Shown here one piece after another: positions 8,820 to 16,402 of a stretch of DNA of 64,000 nucleotides. The notes beneath the pieces are model-generated. The model was not told the DNA's origin, ran no database searches, and worked only from the letters and a program-made list of their open reading frames with translations. A program made the position numbers and the translations under genes. The stretch spans positions 3,224,046-3,288,045 of the forward strand of contig NZ_CP024081.1 in NCBI RefSeq assembly GCF_003033885.1, read 5' to 3'. Each line of letters opens with the position of its first letter. The stretch's first letter is position 1. Source of the DNA: Pseudomonas rhizophila. GTDB taxonomy: Bacteria; Pseudomonadota; Gammaproteobacteria; Pseudomonadales; Pseudomonadaceae.

Positions 8820-11287
8820 TGATCCTCCGCCAGACGCTCAAGGCCTTGCTCAGCCATTGGCGCCAGCACCCGGTGCAGTTTTTCAGCGTCCTGACCGGGC
8901 TCTGGCTCGCCACCAGCCTGCTCACTGGCGTGCAGGCGCTCAACAGTCAGGCCCGGGACAGCTACGCACGAGCCAGCCAGTTGATTGGTGGCGAACCCCA
9001 GGCCAGCCTCAGTGCGCCCGGCGGCGGCACCTTCACTCAACAATGGTTTGTCGATCTGCGTCGCCTGGGATGGCCGGTGTCCCCCGTGTTGCAGGCTCGG
9101 GTGACGCTGCAGGGGCACGAGGATCAGCGCCTGCAGTTAATGGGCATCGACCCGGTGTCTTTGCCCCCCGGAGCGGCAGTGGCGGGGCAGGTCCGGGAGA
9201 TGGCAGACGTGGTGGAGTTTTTCACTGAGCCTGGCCGCACCTGGATCGCTGCGCAGACCTTGCAGGCCTTGGGGCTGAGCGAGGGGGACCGGCCCCGGAC
9301 GGTCGATGGACAATCCCTGCCACCGTTGCTTGTCCAGGCGGACATGGCGCCCGGCGTGCTGCTGATGGACATCGGCTTCGCCCAGCAGGTGCTTGGACGG
9401 CCGGACCAGCTGTCGCGCTTGCTATTGCCTGCCACGTTCAACGCGCCCTTGCCGACGGCGTTCAACGGCCGGCTGCAGTTCAAGCGCGCCGATGAAGAAA
9501 ACAATCTGTCACGCCTGACCGAAAGCTTTCACCTGAACCTCGACGCCTTGGGGGTGCTGTCCTTCGTGGTGGGGTTGTTCATCGTTCACGCCGCCATTGG
9601 CCTGGCGCTGGAACAACGCCGCAGCTTGCTGCGAACCTTGCGGGCCTGTGGCGTCAGTGCGCGGTTGCTGGTCACCAGTCTGGCCCTCGAACTGGGCGCC
9701 TTGGCCTTGCTCGGCGCAATCGCAGGAGTGCTCAGCGGCTACTGGCTGGCGAGTCTGTTGTTGCCCGATGTCGCGGCGAGCCTGCGCGGCTTGTACGGCG
9801 CCGAAGTGGCCGGCCACCTGAACCTCAGCCCGTGGTGGTGGCTCAGCGGCGTGGGCTTGGGCTTGCTCGGTGCGTTATTGGCCGGCGCCGACAGTTTGCT
9901 GCGGGCGGCGCGCCTGCCGCTGTTGGCGCTGGCCAATCCCCAGGCTTGGCATCAGGCCCATGCCCGCTGGCTGCGGCGCCAGGGGTGGGTGGCGACATTG
10001 GCGGGGTTGCTCGCGGTATCGGCGTTGATCTGGGGTGACAGCCTGGGCAGCGGTTTTGTCTTGATGACGGCGTTGTTGCTGGGCGCTGCCCTGGCTTTAC
10101 CGGTGTTGCTCAGTGGCACGCTGAAGTTGCTGTTGCGCCGCAGTCGTTCGGTACTTGGGCAATGGTTTCTCGCCGACTGCCGTCAGCAATTGCCGACGCT
10201 GAGCCTGGCACTGATGGCGTTGCTACTGGCTCTGGCGGCGAATATCGGTGCCGGCAGCATGACCGCAGGTTTTCGCCAGACCTTCAGTAACTGGCTCGAG
10301 CAACGTCTGACCGCCGAGCTGTACATCAATCCGCAAACCCCGGCCCAGGCGGGCGAGCTGCACGTCTGGCTCAAGGAGCAGCCGGCGATCAGCACGATAT
10401 TGCCCAACTGGCAGGTCTCGATTCCTTTGCAAGGCTGGCCGACGGACATCTACGGCATCATCGATCACAGCGCCTATCGTCAGCATTGGCCGTTGCTGGA
10501 GTCGGTTTCCGACAAGCCTTGGGAGCAACTGGCCGGGGGTGACACGTTGATGCTCAGCGAACAACTGGCCCGGCGTCTCAACGTGAATATTGGCGATCGA
10601 TTGACGATCCCGACGCCCCAGGGACCCTGGACGCCGCGCCTCGTCGGGATCTATGCCGACTACGGCAACCCCAAGGGCCATGTGCTGGTCAATGCCGACC
10701 ACTTGCTGCGGCATTGGCCGCAACTGACGCCGAACCGCTTCAACCTGCGCATCGAACCCTCCGCGATCCCGGCGTTGCTGACGGCGTTGCAGGCCCGGTT
10801 CAGCCTGGATGACAGCCGAATTGTCGATCAGGCGCGGCTCAAGGGCTGGTCGACGCAAGTATTCGAACGCACCTTCGCCGCCACCGCTGCCCTCAATAGC
10901 CTGACGCTGGCGGTGGCCGGGGTGGCGTTGTTCATCAGCCTGCTGACCCAGAGCCAAAGCCGCCTCGGCCAGTTGGCGCCGCTGTGGGCGCTGGGGGTAA
11001 CGCGCCGGCAGTTGATGTTGCTCAATCTGGGCCAGACCTGGCTGTTGGCGCTATTGACCCTGGTACTGGCCTTGCCACTGGGCATCGCCTTGGCCTGGTG
11101 CCTGGACGCGGTAATCAATGTGCAGGCCTTCGGCTGGCGCCTGCCGTTGCGGGTATTCCCGTGGCAATTGGCGCAGTTGCTGGGCCTGGCGATGCTTGCC
11201 ACGCTGCTGGCATCGGCCTGGCCGCTGTATGCGTTGTACCGCACGCAACCGGCGGATTTGCTGAGGACCTTTGCCCATGAAGATTAA
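8819..11287 (+). CDS. ABC transporter permease, FtsX family (long form)
   Basis: An 822-residue membrane protein with the duplicated FtsX/MacB-like layout. It has an N-terminal helix, a large periplasmic domain (about 40-230) and a first helix cluster (about 240-470) that includes a long linker. A second periplasmic domain (about 475-690) and three C-terminal helices (about 695-815) follow. The ATG at 8819 overlaps the ATPase stop as TGATG; a GTG at 8816 is an alternative. Its 3' end overlaps the next gene by 11 bases. It probably extracts or transfers a hydrophobic substrate at the periplasmic face. The substrate cannot be inferred. Confidence 0.88.
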   Translation: MILRQTLKALLSHWRQHPVQFFSVLTGLWLATSLLTGVQALNSQARDSYARASQLIGGEPQASLSAPGGGTFTQQWFVDLRRLGWPVSPVLQARVTLQGHEDQRLQLMGIDPVSLPPGAAVAGQVREMADVVEFFTEPGRTWIAAQTLQALGLSEGDRPRTVDGQSLPPLLVQADMAPGVLLMDIGFAQQVLGRPDQLSRLLLPATFNAPLPTAFNGRLQFKRADEENNLSRLTESFHLNLDALGVLSFVVGLFIVHAAIGLALEQRRSLLRTLRACGVSARLLVTSLALELGALALLGAIAGVLSGYWLASLLLPDVAASLRGLYGAEVAGHLNLSPWWWLSGVGLGLLGALLAGADSLLRAARLPLLALANPQAWHQAHARWLRRQGWVATLAGLLAVSALIWGDSLGSGFVLMTALLLGAALALPVLLSGTLKLLLRRSRSVLGQWFLADCRQQLPTLSLALMALLLALAANIGAGSMTAGFRQTFSNWLEQRLTAELYINPQTPAQAGELHVWLKEQPAISTILPNWQVSIPLQGWPTDIYGIIDHSAYRQHWPLLESVSDKPWEQLAGGDTLMLSEQLARRLNVNIGDRLTIPTPQGPWTPRLVGIYADYGNPKGHVLVNADHLLRHWPQLTPNRFNLRIEPSAIPALLTALQARFSLDDSRIVDQARLKGWSTQVFERTFAATAALNSLTLAVAGVALFISLLTQSQSRLGQLAPLWALGVTRRQLMLLNLGQTWLLALLTLVLALPLGIALAWCLDAVINVQAFGWRLPLRVFPWQLAQLLGLAMLATLLASAWPLYALYRTQPADLLRTFAHED

Positions 11288-12350
11288 ACTGGGCTTGATG
11301 CTGATAGCGCTACTGCTCTGCGGTTGTGATAACCGGCAACCGCCGCCGAAGGGCTTCGCCGGCCTGGGTGAGCAGGCCGGCGCATTCACGCCCGTGGTGC
11401 CGGGGCGGGTATTCAGTTTTCCCGCCGATCATGGTGTTCATGAGGGGTTTCGCATCGAGTGGTGGTACGTCACTGCCAATCTCAAGGATGCCGAGGGCCG
11501 CGATTACGGTGTGCAATGGACGCTGTTTCGCAGCGCCCTGAACGCCGCGCCCCAGGCCAGCGGCTGGCGCAACCAGACGATCTGGCTCGGTCATGCCGCG
11601 GTCACTTCCAGCGCCGTCCACCATGCCGCCGAGCGCTATGCACGGGGCGCAGTGGGGCAGGCCGGGGTGCAGACGACTCCTTTCGACGCCTGGATCGATG
11701 ACTGGCGGTTCGCTACACAAGCGTCGGGGGCCGATCCATTGGCGGACATGCAGCTCAAGGCCAGTGGCCCACACTTCAGTTATGAGTTGCGCCTCACGTC
11801 GACGCGTCCGCTGGTGCTACAGGGCGATAAGGGGTTCAGCCAGAAATCCGAACAGGGCCAGGCGTCGTACTACTACAGCCAACCGTTCTTCCAGGCCAGC
11901 GGCCATGTGGAAATCGATGGCCAGCGTTATACGGTCAGCGGCCCGGCCTGGCTCGACCGCGAATGGAGCAGCCAGCCACTGACTGCGAACCAGACGGGCT
12001 GGGACTGGTTTTCCCTGCACCTGGACAGCGGCGAGCATGTGATGCTCTACCGCATGCGCCACAAGGAGGGGGCGCCATACCTCACGGGCACCTGGATCGA
12101 TGCCCAAGGCCAGGCGCAGACCCTGCATGCCGGGCAGATCAGCCTTGAACCACTGGACACCGCCGTGGTTGCCGGGCGCTCGATGCCGGTGCGCTGGACG
12201 ATCAGGATCCCCGGCAAGCGACTCGACATCACCACCGATGCCTTGAACCCCAACGCCTGGATGAACCTGCGCATTCCCTATTGGGAAGGGCCGGTGCACC
12301 TGAGCGGCAGCCACAGCGGCAACGGTTACCTGGAAATGACGGGCTACTGA
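11277..12350 (+). CDS. Lipocalin-like (AttH/CrtC-domain) lipoprotein
   Basis: A 357-residue lipoprotein with a short signal peptide and a lipobox ending in C17 (LLLCGC). The rest matches the AttH/hydroxyneurosporene-synthase (CrtC) lipocalin-like family, with IEWWYVTANL near 60, the WLDREWSSQ segment in the second half, and WDWFSLHL. The family is usually annotated as carotenoid 1,2-hydratase, but no carotenoid genes are nearby. Its constant partner here is an ABC ATPase/FtsX permease pair. The start at 11277 overlaps the permease end, so the three genes are one unit. I infer a lipid-binding accessory protein of the transporter, and regard hydratase activity as unsupported. Confidence 0.88.
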   Translation: MKIKLGLMLIALLLCGCDNRQPPPKGFAGLGEQAGAFTPVVPGRVFSFPADHGVHEGFRIEWWYVTANLKDAEGRDYGVQWTLFRSALNAAPQASGWRNQTIWLGHAAVTSSAVHHAAERYARGAVGQAGVQTTPFDAWIDDWRFATQASGADPLADMQLKASGPHFSYELRLTSTRPLVLQGDKGFSQKSEQGQASYYYSQPFFQASGHVEIDGQRYTVSGPAWLDREWSSQPLTANQTGWDWFSLHLDSGEHVMLYRMRHKEGAPYLTGTWIDAQGQAQTLHAGQISLEPLDTAVVAGRSMPVRWTIRIPGKRLDITTDALNPNAWMNLRIPYWEGPVHLSGSHSGNGYLEMTGY

Positions 12351-12415
12351 GAATCGCCGGAACTCCCCGGGAACGTCGACCCTCATACCTTATGAATGCC
12401 TCTGAGGAGTCCGTC

Positions 12416-12658
12416 ATGAGTGATGACCTCACACTTCCCTCGCTGGCCGACTGGCAGCGCTTGTTCGACGACAAGACCTACTGGCAGCAGTCGCCCGACG
12501 TCCATTTCACCGAGCTGATGCGGGTGGCCGATGACCTGTTCGGCCAGGGCGCTATCGACCTGGCACAGTGGCAGGAACTCAAGGCCAAGGCCGAACAACT
12601 GCACCATCGTTCACCCGACGCCAACGTCGCTGAAGAAGTCGCCGATCCTGACGCCTGA
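12416..12658 (+). CDS. Hypothetical protein, 80 aa
   Basis: A small acidic soluble protein beginning MSDDLTLPSLADWQRLF, with no signal peptide or membrane segment. A good GAGGAG Shine-Dalgarno lies seven bases before the ATG at 12416. Codon use (GC-rich third positions) matches the neighbours. It follows the lipocalin gene by 65 bases and precedes another small gene by 31 bases. I do not recognise a domain, and the function is unknown. The clear ribosome site and helical, charged composition support a real gene. Confidence 0.75.
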   Translation: MSDDLTLPSLADWQRLFDDKTYWQQSPDVHFTELMRVADDLFGQGAIDLAQWQELKAKAEQLHHRSPDANVAEEVADPDA

Positions 12659-12689
12659 CGCGCAGGCCCGAAAAACCAAGGAGTTCGCC

Positions 12690-12860
12690 ATGAAACCCAG
12701 TGATCAAACGTCGCACAATCCAGACGAGCCGGCGATGCCGGGTGAGGTGGAGCGTGACAACGACGCCCTGCGCCCCAACGATCCGGCTAAACGCAAACAG
12801 CAGGAAGGCGATACTGAAGCGGGGGAGACGGATGCACAAAAGACCGCGCGACGGGGCTGA
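12690..12860 (+). CDS. Hypothetical hydrophilic protein, 56 aa
   Basis: A 56-residue, highly charged, proline- and asparagine-containing protein that looks intrinsically disordered (for example ERDNDALRPNDPAKRKQQ). AAGGAG precedes the ATG at 12690 by seven bases. It probably shares a transcript with the 80-residue gene upstream. Short disordered proteins of this kind are common and stress-related in Pseudomonas, but no function can be assigned here. Confidence 0.65.
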   Translation: MKPSDQTSHNPDEPAMPGEVERDNDALRPNDPAKRKQQEGDTEAGETDAQKTARRG

Positions 12861-13173
12861 GGATTGATAGACCGCGCGGTCTTGAAAACGCATTTGTTAA
12901 TGCTGCTTTACTTGCCCGGTCTTGTTCGGCGTAGCGGATATGTTTTTTTATACTGCTGTTGGATTTTGTATAGCTGTTTGTATAGCTGTTATTGATTGGG
13001 CGTTAATAATGACGACTAAAGATAAATAATTATTTAAACAAGCTCCCGGACATATTTTGCAAGTTCCACTATTATTATGCCCGTTCGCCCAGTGTCAGGC
13101 TCTTTACCAGTGCATGGAATGCCGAGGCCGTCGCACTGGGCGAACACCATCCTGAATCAATATCTATCGACGA
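12861..13173. other. AT-rich intergenic region with tandem 11-mer and long inverted repeat
   Basis: These 313 bases hold no supported gene. The part from 12900 to 13080 is clearly more AT-rich than its surroundings. It contains a tandem repeat of TGTATAGCTGT (about 12967-12990). An inverted repeat, GTTCGCCCAGTG (13083-13094) and CACTGGGCGAAC (13134-13145), has 12 perfectly paired bases around a 39-base loop. It lies just 3' of hcp on the minus strand and has no U-tract, so it is not a standard terminator. Confidence 0.6.
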
Positions 13174-13692
13174 CTATCCGGCGACCGGTGAACGCCAGTC
13201 ATCGGAGCCCGACGTGCCGCTGACTTCGTGGGTCCAGGTGATCTTGCGGTAGGTGAAGTGCACATCTTCCAGATGGGTGAAGTGCGCGTTCGCCGGGTCC
13301 TGGCAGTTGAGCATGTAGTCCTTGATATCGACGATGATCGCGTCCTCCAGAGTGGTGGTGTAGTAATGCTCCTGGGTGCCGGCCGCCGAGGTGCGGTACC
13401 ACTGGATCTCGACTTTGGTCAGGCGTTCTCCGCAGGTCAGGGCCGCCAGCAGCAGCGGCGAGGCCTTGTCGAACACCTTGGTGATGACCAGGGGTTTATG
13501 CACGCGCTGGCCGGTTGGCTGACCCGACTGAGGATCGCGGGGGATGATGACCTGGTGCTCGAAGCCTTGCACCATGACTTGATCTTCATGACCTTCCTGG
13601 TAGGTGTTGCCCACCGAGTCGGCCGTAAAGGCGCCGGCAGTGATCAGACCTTGTTTGGTGCCTTCGATGGACATGTAAGCGGGGGTAGCCAA
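13174..13692 (-). CDS. hcp: Hcp, type VI secretion tube protein (orphan, TTG start)
   Basis: A 172-residue Hcp protein. It stacks as hexameric rings forming the inner tube of the type VI secretion machine, carries effectors and is itself exported. The sequence MATPAYMSIEGTKQG and HEDQVMVQGFEHQVIIPRD match the family closely. The canonical N-terminus begins at a TTG (13690-13692), preceded by AAGGAG eight bases away. The next ATG would remove six conserved residues. No other T6SS core gene lies within the window; a short vgrG lies 48 kb away. The 5' leader holds a hairpin (13724-13749) and an RpoN-like element (13762-13777). Confidence 0.95.
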   Translation of the reverse strand: MATPAYMSIEGTKQGLITAGAFTADSVGNTYQEGHEDQVMVQGFEHQVIIPRDPQSGQPTGQRVHKPLVITKVFDKASPLLLAALTCGERLTKVEIQWYRTSAAGTQEHYYTTTLEDAIIVDIKDYMLNCQDPANAHFTHLEDVHFTYRKITWTHEVSGTSGSDDWRSPVAG

Positions 13693-13723
13693 TGGATGCT
13701 CTCCTTGCGGGATAACTAAAGGG

Positions 13724-13777
13724 ACCTGGGAAGGGAATCGTCCCCAGGTGGCCTGACGGTTATCAAGAGCTATGCCA
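13724..13777 (-). promoter_or_regulatory. hcp leader hairpin and RpoN-like promoter element
   Basis: Reading the minus strand, TGGCAT-N4-CTTGAT (13762-13777) resembles a sigma-54 -24/-12 element (TGGCAY-N5-TTGCW), but the -12 GC is GA. Downstream in the leader, ACCTGGG and CCCAGGT (13724-13730 and 13743-13749) form a 7-bp hairpin with a 12-base loop about 32 bases before the TTG start. RpoN control of hcp genes is known in Pseudomonas. The match here is imperfect and should be treated as a candidate. Confidence 0.35.
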
Positions 13778-13877
13778 TCTTCTATAAAAACTATGTATAT
13801 CAATAAGTTAGGATCATGTGTCGGTCCGTGAGCGCTCCGGGTACAGAGGAATGCGCGCGGGGAGTTGCGTAGTTGGC

Positions 13878-13911
13878 AAGCCGGATGCGCAACTTCTTAC
13901 GCATTCGGCTT
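13878..13911 (-). terminator. Hairpin downstream of hglS
   Basis: AAGCCGGATGCG (13878-13889) pairs with CGCATTCGGCTT (13900-13911) over 12 bases with one G-U pair and a ten-base loop. It lies directly after the hglS stop and before the upstream region of hcp. There is no strong U-tract on either side, so it may stabilise the 3' end rather than terminate on its own. Confidence 0.45.
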
Positions 13912-13922
13912 TCCGGTTTTTC

Positions 13923-15299
13923 CTACATTCCCAGGGCGGACATGCACTCATCCATCGAGCGCTGTTGCGTTTCGGCATACAACTGCAGCTCATCGATGGT
14001 CGGTTGTCCCAGCGCTTGCTCGAATGCCTGGCGATTGGACTGTCCGGCGTAGTGAGTTTGGGCAGCATCGCCGAGGTTCGACTGGAAGATGCCGGCGGCG
14101 CTCACGGGCAGGAAGTCCTCGTACACCAGGGGTTCGGCTCGCAGGTATTGCGCTTCCAGCAAGCGTTCCAGCGAGACCGGTTGCTTGATCGTGCCTTTGG
14201 CAGCGAGGCCCTTTGGCGTCACGAAATAGCGAAAGTACGCCAGTGCCTGCCGACGCAGCTCATCGTGGTTGTCAGGGAACTGGGCAAAATGCTCGGTCAT
14301 CAGTGCGTTATAGCGTTCGGCGTTGGCTTCGTTGGGAAGCTCCCCCAGCGCATCCCGAGCGGCGTTCAGCAACTGATCGTAGAGTGCGCGACCTTTCGGG
14401 GTGAGGGCGGCGCCCCGTTGCTCGATTTCGCCGAAGCGGGCGCTGTGGCTGCCTTGGGAGTGGGGCTGGTCGGTGAACGCTACAGGTTCGTCGAGCGCCT
14501 TGAAGCTGGTCTGCCGCAGCAGGATCGGGCACTGCCGACGGGGCGGGCCTTCGACGACTGCCTTGGGGGTGATGCCGTGTACGGGCATCTGGGCCTGCAC
14601 GATGTCGATGTCCAGGGTGCGTGGCGTCAGGTGATTGATGTGCGGGCCCTTGAAAGCCACCACGTCGGCGATCAGCCGATGCTGGGCGCTCAGTTGCCGA
14701 TATTGCTCGGCCGTGACGGTGGCGCTGTGGTGCCAGCGAAAGGTTTCCAGGGCTTGCAGGACGAAGTCATCAGCCTGTGGTTCGGTCAGACCCCCTTGGC
14801 GTTCGGCGAGGTCGATGAGCTGGAGCGCCTCGGAGGTGAAGATCTGGCGCTTGTTCAGTACCGATTCGGCAAAGGCCCGAAGCTCGGCGTTTTCGATCAG
14901 TTCCAGACGCAGCAACGAGGTAAACACCCGGAACGGGCTGACCTGCAAGGCGCTTTCATGCACGGCTCGAAATGCCGTGGAATGCACAGGCACCCCGGCG
15001 GGCGTGAGGTCGTAGTAGCCCACCGGGTGCATGCCCATGACCGCGAACAGACGCCCCAGGGTTGCCAGTTCTGCGGCGGTGCCGACACGGATCGCGCCGT
15101 GGCGCTCCAGGTCCAGACGCTGGAGTTCACCGGTACTGCGCAAGTGTTCGGCCAAGTGCGGGTCGTTGACCAGCACCTGGGCATTGGTCTGTTCCACCAG
15201 GTTCATCAATGCCCCGTACAGCGGCACCTCGTCGCGGTACATGTCGGACATCGCCTTGGAGAAGCGTTGGCGGATCAGGTCGGGACTGACGAAGCTCAT
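13923..15299 (-). CDS. hglS: 2-oxoadipate dioxygenase/decarboxylase (D-2-hydroxyglutarate synthase HglS, DUF1338)
   Basis: A 458-residue Fe(II) enzyme of the HglS/YdcJ family. In Pseudomonas putida HglS converts 2-oxoadipate to D-2-hydroxyglutarate with loss of CO2, a late step of D-lysine catabolism. The iron ligands described for that family align at a constant offset of three: H67 (in HGAIR), H223 (in NHLTPR) and E291 (in GEIEQR). The substrate-binding arginine is R71. The ATG at 15299 begins the conserved MSFVSPDLIRQRFS, with AGGA upstream. No other lysine-catabolism gene is in the window, so it is a stand-alone unit. Confidence in the family is high. Confidence 0.93.
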   Translation of the reverse strand: MSFVSPDLIRQRFSKAMSDMYRDEVPLYGALMNLVEQTNAQVLVNDPHLAEHLRSTGELQRLDLERHGAIRVGTAAELATLGRLFAVMGMHPVGYYDLTPAGVPVHSTAFRAVHESALQVSPFRVFTSLLRLELIENAELRAFAESVLNKRQIFTSEALQLIDLAERQGGLTEPQADDFVLQALETFRWHHSATVTAEQYRQLSAQHRLIADVVAFKGPHINHLTPRTLDIDIVQAQMPVHGITPKAVVEGPPRRQCPILLRQTSFKALDEPVAFTDQPHSQGSHSARFGEIEQRGAALTPKGRALYDQLLNAARDALGELPNEANAERYNALMTEHFAQFPDNHDELRRQALAYFRYFVTPKGLAAKGTIKQPVSLERLLEAQYLRAEPLVYEDFLPVSAAGIFQSNLGDAAQTHYAGQSNRQAFEQALGQPTIDELQLYAETQQRSMDECMSALGM

Positions 15300-15456
15300 T
15301 GTGAGAATTCCTGGCGCAAGCTGTGGGAAAGTGGAAGGAAAGATCGCAGCCTTCACCAGCGTCGACAAACGAAGAATCTTCAGGACTTCATTCTGTCAGG
15401 GACTGATCCGCCTCCTTCACCGTGGCTCAGGCAAGCCTTGAAGAGCGGCATCAAGG

Positions 15457-16386
15457 TCACTGGCCCAGGCCCTTGAGAAAGTCGCGATACAGCGCGGCGG
15501 TTCTCCCGGGGCGCTCGACCATGGGCATATGGCCTACCCCCTCCCAGATTTCCACACGCAAGTCGGCGATGCCCTTGCTCCATACGGGCACACTGCTGAC
15601 GTCAATCAGCCGGTCCTTGCGACCCCAGAGCAGCAGCGAAGGCGCGCGGATGTCGGGCAGGCGCGGCTCCATCGGCGGGCTGGCGCGAAAATCCACGAAG
15701 ATCTCTTCCAGTTCATCCCGGCGTTGCTCATAACGCTCGGCCAGCGCCGCCAGCACCACACTCGGCACCCATGGCGGCGAGGCCATCGTCATCGCGTAGA
15801 ACGGAGCGAAATCGTCCCGCGAGCGCACCAGAAACGGGTTGTGGCCGGCTGCCAGGTGCCGCTCCATGTCGCTGGGTTCGGGCGCGGTGACGCCGGCCGG
15901 GTCGATCAGGGCCAGGGTGAGTATCCGTTCCGGGGAGGTCGCCGCCAGCCAGGCGGCGAGATGACCGCCCATGGAGTTGCCGATCACATGGACCTTGTCC
16001 AGGCCGCAGGCATCCAGCAGTTCGATCACCCGTCGGGCCTGGGTCGGGATGTCATAACCGCCGCCGGCCTTGAAGCCGGTTTCGCCATGACCGGCCAGGT
16101 CAGGAATCACCACCCGGTAGTCGCTGACAAAATGCCGGGCAAAACGCAGCCAGAGGTTCTTGTCGGCGCTGTAGCCGTGCAGCATCAATATGCTGCCGGA
16201 CGCTTCGTAGGGCCCGCCTTGCCAGGTCGACACGGTCATTTCGCTGATGGGCACCGTGATCTTGTGCAGTCGGTACAGACGCGCTTCCAGGGCCATGCCC
16301 ATGTCGTACAGCACATGGCCGATGCCTGGATACGTCAGCCAGCTCCAGGCGATAAACACGGCGAGGACTACCCACAACACCAACAT
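15457..16386 (-). CDS. Alpha/beta-fold hydrolase with N-terminal membrane anchor
   Basis: A 309-residue hydrolase. Residues 1-18 are a hydrophobic anchor or uncleaved signal. The alpha/beta core shows the oxyanion HGYSADK (70-76), the nucleophile elbow GNSMGG (S138), acid D258 (GRKDRL) and H286 (GVGHMP). It starts 16 bases after the monooxygenase stop on the same strand, so the two are probably co-transcribed. Baeyer-Villiger monooxygenases make esters or lactones, and paired hydrolases cleave them; that joint role is inferred. Other possibilities are a lipase or a general esterase. The substrate is unknown. Confidence 0.88.
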   Translation of the reverse strand: MLVLWVVLAVFIAWSWLTYPGIGHVLYDMGMALEARLYRLHKITVPISEMTVSTWQGGPYEASGSILMLHGYSADKNLWLRFARHFVSDYRVVIPDLAGHGETGFKAGGGYDIPTQARRVIELLDACGLDKVHVIGNSMGGHLAAWLAATSPERILTLALIDPAGVTAPEPSDMERHLAAGHNPFLVRSRDDFAPFYAMTMASPPWVPSVVLAALAERYEQRRDELEEIFVDFRASPPMEPRLPDIRAPSLLLWGRKDRLIDVSSVPVWSKGIADLRVEIWEGVGHMPMVERPGRTAALYRDFLKGLGQ

Positions 16387-16402
16387 GCTTTGCCCTCCAG
16401 GG

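Noticed and set aside
11277..12350. Carotenoid 1,2-hydratase as the function of the CrtC-domain lipoprotein
   Set aside because: No carotenoid genes are present, and coupling to an ABC transporter and a lipoprotein signal argue for a different role.
13174..13803. Extended Hcp starting 37 codons upstream
   Set aside because: The extra residues cross the leader hairpin and lack family conservation; the TTG at 13692 has the ribosome site and the conserved N-terminus.
13818..15476. Long plus-strand open frame opposite hglS
   Set aside because: It is the complement of a well-supported enzyme gene with conserved residues; long antisense frames are expected in GC-rich DNA and this one has no family match or ribosome site.
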